Assembly (NCBI RefSeq): GCF_943734655.1
Contig: NC_071354.1
Coordinates: 11,316,001-11,380,000 of the forward strand
From: Sabethes cyaneus
Lineage: Eukaryota > Arthropoda > Insecta > Diptera > Culicidae
Length of the DNA: 64,000 bases
Direction of reading: 5' to 3'
Program-made: the position numbers and the translations under genes
Shown here: positions 34,085-46,202 of the stretch, one piece after another
Layout of the letters: each line of letters begins with the position of its first letter
Numbering within the stretch: position 1 is the first letter of the stretch
The notes under the pieces: model-generated
What the model saw: the letters and a program-made list of their open reading frames with translations, nothing else
Told to the model about the DNA's origin: nothing
The model's database searches: none

Positions 34085-36365
34085 GAGACTGACGAACCGT
34101 GTCGACAATTTTCAAAATGTTTTCATAAAAGTTTTTCACCGCCGTGGAAAATTTGATCGGAAACTTTTTTAAACATTATATTTCTCGTCGATTACTGAGG
34201 ATATTATCTTGCAAAAATTTTGATTAATTTTGATCTACCCAATAATTGAGAAAATTTTCAGCCCGAGAAATCCTCGATCTGAAAAGAAATCGAACCCCAC
34301 TATTAGTTATATAATGGTTTATCCAACATTAAAATGTTTCGTAGATATTAATCATATAACAGTTGAATAAGATAATTTTTTAAACAGCTATAACCTGTTT
34401 GAGTTTATTTACGTTATGTTAATTACGTTTTATACTGGATAATTAAGTTCCGTCAAGTGTCCAGGGGAGAATTGAGAAAAATGGACCTTTTGTGAATTCT
34501 TCTCGATATGAAATAGATTACATTCAACTCTTCTGATGTTTTTCAAATGAATTGCTGCTATATGGGTTCATTACCCAGCCTTTAAGTTAGCAATAAACCC
34601 ATTATTTGCAATACAGCAAGCAAAAAAAAGTGGCGCACCAATCAGAATTGATCTTATCGCGGTTGCTTGTCAAACCGCATGAAATCTGTTAGTTTTATAG
34701 AGCTATTAAAACGGTAACACCCTGACCAAGCAGTTTTTTTGCTGCAATTATGATGAAGCAGCGGCATTTTTTATGCGAAGCCATATTGCCATATTCTAGT
34801 ATTTTATTTTAGCTCGCAAACAAAACTGCATCTAAATAAAGTGTTTTGCAGAAAGAAAGTTAGACAACTAAAATGATTTTTCTAGACATTGAGATTGACT
34901 AACTGAATATATTTTTTTTTGTTAAATACCCAGTTTTCGAAAATTGCAAAATTTTAGTGGCGCGATGATTTTATCCACCTATCTTATCAATATGCACGAT
35001 AAAATTAAATGCGCTCATGCTGTAAACCAACAAAATTGCTTAAAATTTATCAATTATTCTACGGGATATTTTATTATGGTCGCTATACCTAAACCAAATC
35101 GATCAGAATAATCTGACAGCAAAACTTTAACTTTGATGCTCACGGTTGTATTTTCAAGTTGATAAAGCTGACGAACTTATTTAGCTTTTACCAGAGTGAA
35201 AAGCGAAAAGCTTTATTAAATTATGGCGATGGCTGTCAAGCAGCGATAGCGGTTTTATTACTGATTTGAGCAGAGCGTGATATGACTACTTGAGCTTCTA
35301 GCCTGATTCTTATAGAGGTTATGAAAACATCCTGAGGAATGGGCCACTTGGTCAGAAAGCAGTTTTATAGCGGTCATCAGAAAGTTCTGGTGGAGCTCAT
35401 AGTTTTATGCGCAAATGTTTTTTGACACAAAAGAAACACTGCGCAGGGGAGTTGACAAAAGAGAAAGACAGTCTCTTACAAGGGTGGAGGAAGGTTCAAA
35501 TGGGTGAAGCGGTGCATTTTTCTTGCATTTGTACGACTGGCTGGATTTCTTAACGGGGGATTTGCGTGGCATTAACAAGAGAGAGGTTCAAAAACGGGTT
35601 CAAAGAAGAAGACAGACAAAGTGAGTAGACACATTTAAATGAAGAAAAAGGGTTTTGTTTCTTCCATTATGAGAATTTTCGATACAATAACAAATGTACA
35701 AGTGACTGAGAGACAAAGGGGCTCCGAATAAGATCGGGCATTCAGCTAGTTTTCCATAAAATAAAATGTAGTTTTCCTGCTTATCCTTGCAAATTTTTCA
35801 CCACCGTTAAAAAAATTGGCAGGAAACGTTTCCAGGTTGTGTTTTTCATCGATTACTGAAGAAATGCAAGTCAATTTCTTTATAATTTTATAAGATTTTG
35901 ATATAGCGTGCCAAAATTTCCAGCCCGAAAAATCCTCGTTCTGAACAGTTTAGTTAGATTGATTGAGTTAGATTAGTTGAACAGCTAATTTAATTTGTCT
36001 AATAAATTCTTGCTGTTTGAGTTTATTTCTTATGTGGCAAATACGTCTTATATTGATTAATTAAGTTATACGAAGAGTCTAGGGGAGAGTCGAGAAAAAT
36101 TGACCTTTTTTGAATTCTTCACGGTATAAGTCGGATGGCGTCAAACGCTACTGATGTTTTCTAAAAATGCTGTTCTAGTTTATTCCCCGGCCTAAAGGCC
36201 TTAAAAATTAGTTATGATCGGTTTGATTAGGTTTTACTATGTATTGACAGGAGAATTGTTTCAAATGGACTATTCTTGCATTTCGCACAGTATAGCGACA
36301 TTATTTGGACTAAAAACTAACGCCGTCTAAATACCCAGTTTCTAAACATTGCATTGAGTGAAGCT
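34085..36365. repeat. Pair of diverged direct repeats with AT-rich spacer
   Basis: Segments about 34085-34620 and about 35740-36215 share ordered phrases: TTTTTCACC, CGATTACTGA, CAGCCCGA then AATCCTCG, TGTTTGAGTTTATTT, and GAATTCTTC. Both are followed by AAATACCCAGTTT (34923, 36331). Divergence is high and several indels are needed. No terminal CA/TG pairs, primer-binding site or gag/pol are visible, so these are not supported as LTRs. The middle (34950-35740) shows no gene. Confidence 0.6.
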
Positions 36366-37101
36366 TTATTGCCAGGCGTTTAAATTCCTTGACCTATAGC
36401 TAAGAACATAAGCAGAGGAATTCTCGTTCTTTAGATAGAAATTTAAGCCATATGATCTGGGCAATCCACCAATCTCGATATGTTTGCGACATCTCAATTG
36501 AAACTGCAGGCTGGGCACGTATACAGCCATGTTCCACTCAAGTCATGCCAGTGGAGGTAGTATCATTAGAGGAAACAGATAACATTTCCATTAAGGGCTA
36601 TTGAAGATTACATCGAATTTGTTAGTCGGCCATCACTAGCAACACGTCATTATAAATGAAATTGCAAATTACTCTTGTAGTCATTCGTTTCTGGTAACGG
36701 TTTCTTGTCGGTGGTTGACGATTGGAAGGATCCGGCCATCAAAGCTATAAAATTTATTTTCGCATTCGGCATTGTGCTGCCGTGAAGAGAGGTTAGTACA
36801 GTGACATTCGCTGGCTTCCTTTCTCTAAGCATCCACAATTGACCAACAATTAAGATTGCAGGCCAATAAGGAAAGATACAACAATAAATTACGGAGTTAT
36901 ACAAAACGTTATCGAAGTTTCCTTACATTTTTACGGCTCGCATTTTTGGCTTTGTGCTTCATGCTGTATTTTGAACTTATTGGATATAATTGAAGACTGC
37001 TATAAAATCTGTGTTGTAGCCAATAATTACAATGCATTCCTTTGTCGTCAAATACCATACTTGCGCTCGAAGTGAAAAAAAATAGGAAGGTCTGTCCTAA
37101 T
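36366..37101. other. Non-coding DNA
   Basis: No gene supported. A minus-strand open frame at 36650-36904 (84 codons) has no recognised motif and ordinary AT-rich codon use. Confidence 0.5.
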
Positions 37102-37393
37102 CAGGGTTGCCACATGCACAGATTATTCTGTGTTTAACAGATATTTGAAAGAAATCGCCTGTACAGAATCTGTATGCATAGAATACAGATTTTCGCCAAA
37201 TTATACAGATTAAACAGATTTTTGAGCTTTTGCATGAGAGTGAAAGAGACGGAAATAGTCAGCAAAATAACTCTCTATCTCTTTCACTCTCATTGTTTTG
37301 CATTGGACAGATTTTTGCACAGATATTTTTCCTCGCTGTACAGATTGTCAGATTTTTCCAACAAAAAACACAGAATTATATGTGGCATCCCTG
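37102..37393. mobile_element. 292 bp hAT-type MITE with perfect 8 bp target duplication
   Basis: Termini CAGGGTTGCCACAT and ATGTGGCATCCCTG. GTCCTAAT is present on both sides (37094-37101 and 37394-37401), an exact 8 bp duplication as expected of hAT elements. The interior carries ACAGATT or its variants at least eight times, and a central inverted repeat (GCATGAGAGTGAAAGAGA pairing with CTCTTTCACTCTCATTG). No transposase frame. Confidence 0.92.
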
Positions 37394-37401
37394 GTCCTAA
37401 T

Positions 37402-40400
37402 GGGCAAGGCGGGCCTGACGTAGGACTACGATGTCCGATTCACCCCTAAATATAGAAATCAGGGCTTTTTTCTGAGAAAATCACCATTATCTATACCTTA
37501 TCTTTGAATTCATACATTAGACTTTTAGTACTTTTCTTGAGTACCTACTCTTCACTTGGAGGCACAAGTCATCGAAGTCAATTTTAAACTTTCCTCCAAA
37601 TCACTGCGCTCAATCGCAGCAGTATGGGATGGTTTGCAATTTTCTGCCAGTTCCAGCTGATTGCGTCCGGAAATTCCCTCAGTGACCGCATCAAAGCAAC
37701 CCCCGTAGGCGCGATAATCTTTCCGACCATGGCCTGCCTGCCTGTCTACCGTGTCAGGTTTTGCCTTGCATTGCCAAGGCATTGTAAAGTAACGCATAAA
37801 TCTGATACGCTGATCAACGTCGAATGGAAAAGTTATCTCCTTTGCCATCGATAGAGACCGATTCTGCAGATTCTAACTATTATAGGTTCAAGTGTGGTCA
37901 TCCCGGATCCCATTGGCGCTCATCGATCAGATTGCGATGGTGGTCGGCGGTGCGATGGCTGGGTTTCATTCCACCTATCCAATCTGCTCGGGCGGAAAAT
38001 GGCTTACTGCTGCCTGCGATGAAGTAGCGCTACACACAGTTTCAAATTGTGTGACACATTTGGCAATAAATCATCGCATTATGATCATGAATTCATAATG
38101 ATCTAATAAATTCCGATTATTTTCATAAAAGTGTCACATGAGATATCCTCGTTGGCACTTTTTCCTCTCTGCTTGGTGGTCCTTTCGAGCAGCAGGGAAA
38201 AGTGGCTGTTCTTCGGGTTCCAGAGATGGAACTTGATGGTGGGACTTTTTTTTGTCTTCACGCTTCACGCCACCACCACCAACACCACCACCACCAACAC
38301 CACCACCAACATGCGGGATGGGAGAGGCGTGCTTTGCGACTTTGTTCAACTTTACTGCGAATGATGCTGACATGCAAATGAGATTTGCGATAGTGAATAT
38401 TAATGGCTGGAAATGGGTGACTTTGCAGCTTTCCAATTTGAATTTGTTACCTAATCAAAATCGTTCCGTGGCCGAGCTCAGCCAGGCAGCCAGCCAGCCA
38501 ACATCGGAGCGATTCAATCTTCATTGATTGCTAATTGGGATCCCCGGAAGACAGGAACCACGCTGGAATGGAAAAACTAGTTTACTAGTTTACTTAAACG
38601 AGCAAACTAGGTACATAACCCTGCCTGAATAGAAATCGAATTCGTTCATCCATTGATTCGGTTCGTACAACCGAAATTTTCAACTCAATAGTCGACCAGA
38701 TAAACAAACCATCAATGAATGAATGGGGGAACGAGCCTGGCCTTCAGTCCATAAGTAATTCAGTGCCATTTTCGGCAGACAATTTTTCAGGTAAACGGCA
38801 CGGGCTGCTCGGAAAAACATTTCAAACCCGTTCTTTTCGGCGCAGAACGCACGAACTCGAAAACAAACTAATAAACCATTCCGTCTGTTTTTCAACTTTC
38901 GCATATCCTCGCTAGCCCGGTGTGGTGCCTGAAAAACTGCTGACTGACGACCGGTCGGTTCGGTCGGTTCAGTCGGTTGGTCGGGTGGTGGTATTTGGTA
39001 AATGATGAAAATTCAAAAACCTGCCGTCGAATCCTCCGTCATGCTCGTTCCGGATGCCGACATCGGATGAGGATTCCGAGAGGAAGGAGGAGGTTACGCC
39101 TTTTCTAAGAGGTCTGCGAGTACCAGACCGGAACCAGACGCAACGATGCAACCGAATATCGGGTATAGATTTTGAACGGGGGTTCAATTTGTTCTGTTCG
39201 CTGTTTATTGGAAAAAATATCGGAGTATTTGCTCACCTTCGATTGCGTTTATATGAGCCAAAAGGATCAGAAAAGCAAAAGTTTTAAAACAAAATTTGAG
39301 TAACGGAAAATTTTTTCTATATATTTTGAGCAATTGTGGTGAGTTCTTAAATATTTTAAAATCGATGGAGGCGCCTTGTATGCAACGCTAATTTTATTTC
39401 GTATGACGTTTGTGCACTTCATTTTGAATAACGATTAGTTTGATCACAATATAAATACTCCGGCATACGGTAAAGAAAAATGTGACTATTCATTGCCCAT
39501 AATTATTATGGCACTTCAAAACTCTGCAAGAAAAAGTTACCCCTCCAGCACTTAACTTCATAATGCGATAACCATAGCCAACACCATAACCCATTATGCA
39601 CCATTCGACAGCCATTTTGCTCCTCAGACGATTATGGTTATTTCCTTCGCAAGCCGCTAGAACAATAATCACTACGAGGAGGTAATCCCCCTTCTTGAGC
39701 AGGAAGAAGAAAGTCCATTTCTTACGAGCGAGCGCTCGCTGGTCCGTCCCGCACTTGGCCGTAACGTAATGACGCCCGTTAGCCCGTATCGTTGCGCTGC
39801 CTCCCCTGCAATCGGATGATTTGCACCTTTTTACGCACCGGTTTTCCGCCCCGAAGGTTGCCGCATTTTCTCTCATTATCGCCCATCGGGGCATTGTTAT
39901 CTCTAACGACAACGCCTTCGGTCGACTTAGCAGTCAGCCAGCCAGCCAAGCTCTTGCTGTCATTCGCTTGGAACGGGGGGACGAACGAACAGGTGGAACG
40001 AAAGCTCAGGAAATCATTACTTTACTGTCGGAAGATCGACTGACCGAAAACGGAAAATTGCCACCCTGATAAGACAAAATAAAAATACGACGCATTAATT
40101 GACACACCTCTCTGGAAGAGGAATGACGACGCTTTTACTTCGGACAGATAGAAACTTCGATTGCATGAATGAAACAGGAAATGAGGGGTTCGGCAACCTT
40201 CGTCCGCCGTTGGCGAGTGATTGGAATCTTTACCTTATTTCCGGACGGGATAGGTTCTCCTTCCGACAATCACAGAACGTCCATCGCTCTTATGACAGAT
40301 TACTCCTGTCTTCCAGCTGTCTTCCCTTCGCTCGTGTTTTCGTCCATTGAGGTCAAAATCATTTTTCCAACGCTACTAATGCACAATCGTGATAAGGAAC

Positions 40401-41260
40401 CAATCAATCGTTGTTGTTCCACACCTAATTTATTCACTGTGTTGCTCTGTGAAACCGGCGCCAGCCTCAGTTTTGGACGGTTTCAATAGATAGTCTCATT
40501 GAAATACACTAAAACCCGCCCAAAACTAACGCCGGAACCGTTTCGGAATCCATCGGCTTCCGTCGAACGTCGTCGCGTTGTGCTGTTAAGAGCAGGACAC
40601 TAAGCTCCTCTGTCCGGCATCCATCTGCATCCGGCGGGACCCAGTTGTGCACTAAAAACCTACCGAATAATGAATTCCAAGCGCCGGATCTCCGACAGAA
40701 ACTATCGTCTTACGCAGAACGAGTTCCAAAACAACAAGCAGCGGTGCATTAAAATGTATAAAGAAAGCGCCGTCCGGGCAGCAGAGAGTAAATCCTTCGG
40801 CAGGTCGGACGGAGATGGGGCGGGGAGGAAAAGTTTCTGCAAAATAACAAAAAAGTTACCCGCTCGCACTGCCGTCGGTCGGAATAAAGTGTACACCAGA
40901 GGTGTTTGCATAAAAATGAAACGAAAATAAACATTCATCTTGTTTCTCGTGCCGAAATAAGTATAACAAGTAGCATCATTTCGCCCGTACGGCTGATGCC
41001 TCCTTCGTCGCTGGCTGGGAGGGAGAACGTCAGCAGCATCAGCAGCATTGTCGAAATCAGCGAAATATTTTCCATTAGCATAAAGAAACGAAAAGTTGAG
41101 CACTCTTTTTTTTTACTCAGCAGCAGCGGCACGGAGTGTGTGTGTGCTTTTGGCGGAGAGACAGTATTTTAATGTTTCATAAAATGTTCGAACTTTGCCG
41201 ACTGCTGACTGACATCAGTCTGCTGAAATACTTTAGGGATTTCAATTTGAGTAAAACCTA
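37402..41260. other. Non-coding island, GC-richer, no supported gene
   Basis: Non-repetitive sequence with ACC/CCA-rich tracts (38268-38312) and GGTCGGTT runs (38952-38985). A frame beginning at 40670 (MNSKRRISDRNYRLTQNE...) follows a GC-rich leader but has no recognisable domain, and its end drifts into low-complexity basic residues. A hairpin at 40451-40544 is listed separately. Confidence 0.5.
40451..40544. other. Imperfect 94 nt hairpin
   Basis: GAAAC at the start pairs with GTTTC at the end, CCGGCG with CGCCGG, AGTTTTGG with CCAAAACT, CGG with CCG, and GTTTCAAT with ATTGAAAT around a 10 nt loop. Bulges are asymmetric. The size is in the range of a microRNA precursor, but no known mature sequence is recognised; it may be only a degenerate MITE or chance. 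Confidence 0.4.
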
Positions 41261-41261
41261 A

Positions 41262-43505
41262 GTAAGGAACAGAGGATTGTGATAAAAAGCGGGAATCAGA
41301 AAACGGAAAAACAAAAACAGATTCTGTTACAAAAAAGAACAGAGCACAGAAAAACAAAACAAAAACAGAACAACAGAAAAACATAAAAACAGAAAAATAG
41401 AAAAACAGAAGAACATTCATACAGAAAAACAGAAGAATGCAACAACAGAAAAACAGAAAATCAGAAAAGCAGAAAAACAAAAAAAATGAAAAACAAGAAC
41501 AGAAGAACATAAGAATAGAAGAACGAAACAGAATAACAAAAGAACAGAAGAACAGAAGAGCAAAAAAACAAAAGAACAAAAGAACACCAATAAAGAAAAA
41601 CAGAAGAACGGAAAAACAAAAATAAAGGAGAACAACAGAAAAAATACGACACACAGAAGTACATAAACAAAGAAACAAAGAAAAAAGAAAAAAAACAACA
41701 ACAAAATTGAAGAACAGATGAAGCGCAAACAGAAGAACAGAAAAGCAGCAAAAAAGAAACAAAAAATAACAGACCACAGTAAAATAAGAACCAGAACAAT
41801 AGAAAAACAGAAAAACGTCAACACAGAAAAACAAATTAACGAAAAAACAAAAATAAAAGAAATCAACAGAAAAATGACACACAAAACCACAGAAAAAGAA
41901 AAAAACTGAAAAAACAAAACCAACAGAAAAATAGAAGAACAAATGAACAGAAAAATAGAAGAACAGAAAAACAAATAACATTTGAACAGAAGAAAAGAAA
42001 AACAGAACAACAGAAAAACATAAAAACAGAAAATCAGGAAAACATAAATACAGAAAATCAGAAAAACAGCAAATCAGAAAAACACAAAAACAAAAAAAAT
42101 GAAAAACAGAAGAACAGAAGAACATATAAGAATAGAATAACAAAACAGAATAACAGAAGAACAACGGAAAAAAAAGAACAGAAGAACACCAACAAAGAAA
42201 AACACAAGAATGGAAAAACAATAATAAAGGAGAACAGAAAAAATACGACACACAGAAGTATACAAAAAGAGAAAAACAGAAAAAACAAAAACAAAAACAA
42301 GAGAAAAATAGAAGAACAGACGAACCGAAAATAGGAGAACAGAAAAACAGACGAACAGAAAAACAGCAAAAGAGAACAGACCACAGAAAAATAAAAATAA
42401 GAAAAAAAATAAAAGAACTCAACACAGAAAAACAGATGAACCGAAAAACAAAAATAAAGGGAATCAACAGAAAAAAATGACAAACAAAAGTACAGAAAAG
42501 GAAGAAAAACAGAAAAAACAAAAACAGCAGAAAAATAGAAGAACAGATGAACCGAAAACAGAACAATAGAAAAACAGACGAACAGAAAAACAGCAAAAAA
42601 GAAACAAACAAAAAAGAACAAATCACAGAAAAATAAAAACCAAAACAGAAAAACAAAAGAACATCTAAAATTAAAAGAGAAGAAAACTTATCCAATTTAA
42701 TTCTACTATATATAAATTGGATAAGTTTTCTTCTTTTTTAATTTTAGGTTTCGTATTCTACTAAGACGCTCCAAAAACTTCAGTCAAAAGAACATCGACA
42801 CAGAAAAACAGATGAACGAAAAAACAAAAACAAAGGAAATCAACAAAAAAATGATAAACAAAAGTACAGAAAATGAAAAAACAGAAAAAAACAAAAACAA
42901 CAGAAAAAGAACAGAAAAGAACAGAAGAATAGAATAGCAGAAGAATAGAGAAACAGCGGAACAGATGAATAGAGCAACAGAATTACAGAGAAACAGAAGA
43001 ACAGACAAAACAGCAAAATAGAGAAACAAAAAAGAACTGACAACAGAAAAATAAAAACCAGAACAACAGAAAAATATACAAACAGAAAAATAGAAAAACA
43101 GAAGAACATTTAAACCAGATCATCAACACAGAACAACAGATTAACGGAAAAACAAAAATAAAGGAGATCAACAGAAAAAAACAAAGGTACAGAAAAAGAA
43201 AAAGCAGAAAAAACAAAAACAGAAACAAAAACAGTAAGAATATAGAAGAATAGATGAACAGAAAACATATGAACAGAAGAACAAAAGAACATAAGAATAG
43301 AAGAACAGAAAAACAGAAAACCAGCAAAACAGAAGAGCCGATGAACAGAAGAACAGAGGAACAGTAGAACAGAAGAACAGAGGAACAGTGGAACAGATGA
43401 ATAGAGCAACAGAGGAACAGAAGAACAGAAGAACAGAGGAATAGACGAACAGAGGAACAGAAGAAAAAAAACAGAAAACAGAAAACAAAAAGCAGAAAAT
43501 AGAAA
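41262..43505. repeat. Array A3: about 2.2 kb purine-rich array, roughly 8 bp unit
   Basis: Variants of ACAGAAGA / ACAGAAAA on the plus strand with frequent AACAAAAATAAAGGAGA-type longer phrases, which recur every few hundred bases (41619, 42221, 43157). The minus strand is T-rich and lacks stops in some frames, giving a spurious Phe/Cys-rich open frame of 508 codons at 41169-42695. It is interrupted by the S1 snap-back element at 42666-42784. Confidence 0.94.
42666..42784. mobile_element. Snap-back element: hairpin plus unique tail (family S1), copy 2
   Basis: Same design and sequence as 22267-22408: arm GAAGAAAACTTATCCAATTT pairs with AAATTGGATAAGTTTTCTTC, followed by tail GTTTCGTATTCTACTAAGAC and GCTCCAAAAACTTCAGT. 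The 12 bp CAAAAGAACATC lies on both sides (42654-42665, 42785-42796). Here the host is array A3, so the duplication differs from that of copy 1 and supports real insertion at two sites. Confidence 0.85.
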
Positions 43506-43969
43506 ACGGAAAACCGAGCAACAGAGAAGGCAATTGTCTTTCCATCATTTCGTTATTGTCTTTTCGCCGTCCTTTGCCATCTATTTGTTCTTATTTTCGT
43601 ATTCATTGTCATTTTGTTATTTCTGTTGTATTTTTGTCATCTTTTCATCGCATTTTCTTCGTTTGTTAATCGTTTTCTTACCTCTTTTTTGGCATTTTTG
43701 GTTGTTTTTTCAGTGGCCTTTTTGCCGTTTATGTCGTCTTTTGTGTTGCTATTTTGCCGTCTTTTCTGCGTTTTCTGCCATCTCTGCGTTATTCGCAACG
43801 TTTTGCTGTCAGTTTTTCATTTTTATACCACTTGTCGCTATCCTGTTTGTTGTTAAGCTAACAGAAATGTTATTTTTCGCTGCCTTTTTGACATTCTTTC
43901 GTCGTTTGTTTTGCATGTTTGGTTGCCTTTTAGATGCTTCGACTTTGATAATTGACTTTTCGTCTTTAC

Positions 43970-44010
43970 GCAGACTGAGCGTTTTAGTAGCACATGAAAA
44001 CTGAAATTAC
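43970..44010 (-). repeat. S1 tail-like junction motif, reversed, copy a
   Basis: GCAGACTGAGCGTTTTAGTA followed by CACATGAAAACTGAAATTAC is the complement of the S1 tail with a short deletion (the TTTTTGGA part is missing). It sits where a pyrimidine array ends and a purine array starts. Confidence 0.72.
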
Positions 44011-44639
44011 AGAAATAAAGAAAACTAAAAATAGAACTACAAACACACAGTAAAACAGACAAACAGAAGAACAGAAAAATAGACGAATAGAAGTACAGAA
44101 GAAGAGAAGAACAGAAGAACAGAAAAACAAAAAAAAAAAACAGAAAACAGAAGGTAGAAAATATAAAACGGAAAACCGAGCAACAGATGAACAGTGAAAC
44201 AGAAAAGACAATCGTCTTTCCATCGTTTCGTTATTGTCTTTTCGCCGTCCTTTGCCACATATTTGTTCCTATTTTCGTATTCATTGTCATTTTGTTATAT
44301 CTGTTGTATTTTTGTCATGTTTTCATCGCATTTTCTTCATTTAATAGTCGTTTTCTAACCTGTTTTTTGGCATTCTTGGCTTTTTTTCAGTGGCTTTTTG
44401 CCGTTTATGTCGTCTTTTGTGTTACTGTTTTGGCGTCTTTTTGCGTTTTCTGCCATCTCTTCGTTATTGTCAACGTTTCGCAGTCTGTTTTTTACTTTTA
44501 TATCACTTGTCGCTATCCTGTTTGTTGTTAAGCTAACAGAAATGTTGTTTTTCGCTACGTTTTTGACGTTCTTTCGTCGTCTTTTTTTGCATGTTTGGAC
44601 GCCATTTTGATGCTTTGACTTTGATATTTGACTTGTCGC

Positions 44640-44690
44640 CTTAACGCAAACTGAGTGTCTTAGTAGAACACGAAAACTGAAATAACAGAA
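44640..44690 (-). repeat. S1 tail-like junction motif, reversed, copy b
   Basis: GCAAACTGAGTGTCTTAGTA then GAACACGAAAACTGAAATAA. Same position relative to the arrays as copy a. Confidence 0.72.
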
Positions 44691-45523
44691 ATAAAGAAAA
44701 ATTAAAATAGGAATACAGAAACACAGTAAAACAGATAAATAGAAGAACTGAAAAATAGAAGAATAGCAGTAGAGAAGTACAGAAGAAGAGAAGAACAGAA
44801 GAACAGAAGAACAGAAGAACAGAAAAACAAAATAGTAACAGAAAACAAAGAGCAGAAAATAGAAAATATAAAACCGAAAACCGAGCAACAGAAGAACGTT
44901 GAACCAGAAAATGCAATCGTCTTTTCATAATTTCGTTTATTGTCTTTTCGCGGTCCTTTGCCATCTATTTGCTCCTGTTTTCTTTTTCGTTGTCATTTTG
45001 TTATTTCTGTTATATTTTAATCATCTTTGCATCGCATTTTCTTCGTTAGTTAGTCGTTTTCTTGATTCATTTTTGGCATTTGGCATTTGGGTTATTGTTT
45101 CACTGGTTTTTTTGTCGTTTCTGTCGTCTTTTGTATTGCTGTCTAAGCGTGCTTTCGTCGATTTTTGCCATCTCTTCGCCGCTGTCATCGTTTCGCCATC
45201 TATTTGTTACTTTTACACCATTTGTTGCTATCCTGTTTGTTGTCAACAGCAATATTGTTTTTCGCAACCTTTTTGACTTTCTTGGGTCGTCTTTTGTTGC
45301 ATATTTAGTCACCTTTAGATGCTTTTCATATGTCTTTTCGTTGTACGTTCACGTTGTATTTTACGCTGCTCCGTCGTCTGTTTTCGTCTTATTTTTGTTG
45401 TATTTGTCGCCTTATAGTCTTCTTTTCACTGAATTTCTGTCGTCTTTTCTTTGAATTTTAGTAACTTTAATCGGCGTTTTGTTCATGCATCTTAAACGTT
45501 TTATTGCCGCCGTTGGATCGTAT

Positions 45524-45632
45524 CCCGAATAACGTTTGGGTTTTAGTACACTCTTATGATGGTATTTAAGACCAAAAATGGTCTTGAAGACCACTACAAG
45601 AGTACCATCAAAATCAAATTGTTGCTTGGGAT
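45524..45632. mobile_element. 108 bp palindromic repeat, copy 2
   Basis: Starts CCCGAATAACGTTTGGGTTT and ends AAATTGTTGCTTGGG, with ACTCTTATGATGGTATTTAA and the central AAGACCAAAAATGGTCTT. Matches 21120-21227 and 52261-52367. Confidence 0.82.
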
Positions 45633-46202
45633 TTACTTGTTGTTTCCGTTGCAGTTTTGCCGTCTTTCGTCGCCTTTTTGTGAATTTATTTCTGTTGTAT
45701 TTTCGCAACTGTTCGTCATCTTTGGCCATTTTCAAAGTTTTTTTCACCCCCCCCCCCCCTTGGTAATTGGCTTGAAAAATCGAGGGGCAAAAAAATAATT
45801 TGTAGGATATGAGTTAAATTTTTTTATAAAATCAATTGTCTGTGGGCTCTACAGCCAGAAAAACTCGAAAACTCGAAAAATTAGTGTACGAGTTGAGTTA
45901 ACGCTTCTAGCACGAAACAGAAATGGAAGTTCAAACAGTGGAATTTGCGAAACTCGGCCAAAAAAATTTTGTTTCGTTTTTGACTTTTTGTTCGTAGATT
46001 TTTGCATGAAAAATAACAACGTATTTATTAATAGCAAGAATAGATTTGGTTTTCACGTTTAAACTTTAAGTAAAAATGCCTAAAATCCATTTTTTTTTGC
46101 TCGATTAAAAAATTCCTTCCCCCCCCCCTGCAGTGCCCCAACACCGGAGGGACAAAAACTTTTTAAATATTTGTAATGGCCTTATTATCGCATTTTTGTC
46201 GT
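45633..46202. other. Spacer with C-rich runs
   Basis: Pyrimidine-array remnants to about 45735, then a poly-C run (45748-45761), AT-rich sequence, and a second poly-C run (46120-46129). GAAAAATCGAGGGGCAAAAA (45774-45793) is roughly inverted to TTTTTTTTGCTCGATTAAAA (46091-46110), so 45748-46130 may be a decayed MITE. Confidence 0.45.

Larger units (their letters stand above)
43506..45480. repeat. Higher-order repeat, about 0.7 kb unit, three copies
   Basis: Each unit runs: purine array (ACAGAAGAACAG), a joint reading AAAACCGAGCAACAG, a pyrimidine array (GTCTTTTCGCCGTCCTTTGC, then ATTTTCGTATTCATTGTCAT), and a closing joint (CGCAGACTGAGCGTTTTAGT) that leads into the next purine array. The GTCTTT(C/T)CAT anchor occurs at about 43535, 44213 and 44918. 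The closing joint is the complement of the S1 tail. Confidence 0.88.

Noticed and set aside
34085..36215. LTR pair of a retrotransposon
   Set aside because: Direct repeats are too diverged, lack TG...CA ends, and no gag/pol or primer site lies between.
36650..36904. 84-codon minus frame (MYNSVIYCC...)
   Set aside because: No motif, AT-rich codons like the surroundings, no splice or promoter support.
41169..42695. 508-codon minus-strand open frame rich in Phe, Cys, Ser and Leu
   Set aside because: It is the complement of the ACAGAAGA array; the repeat lacks stops in that phase. No domain, no order beyond the 8 bp unit.
43250..43450. CRISPR-like regular repeats
   Set aside because: The repeats are contiguous 8 bp units without spacers, in eukaryotic DNA.
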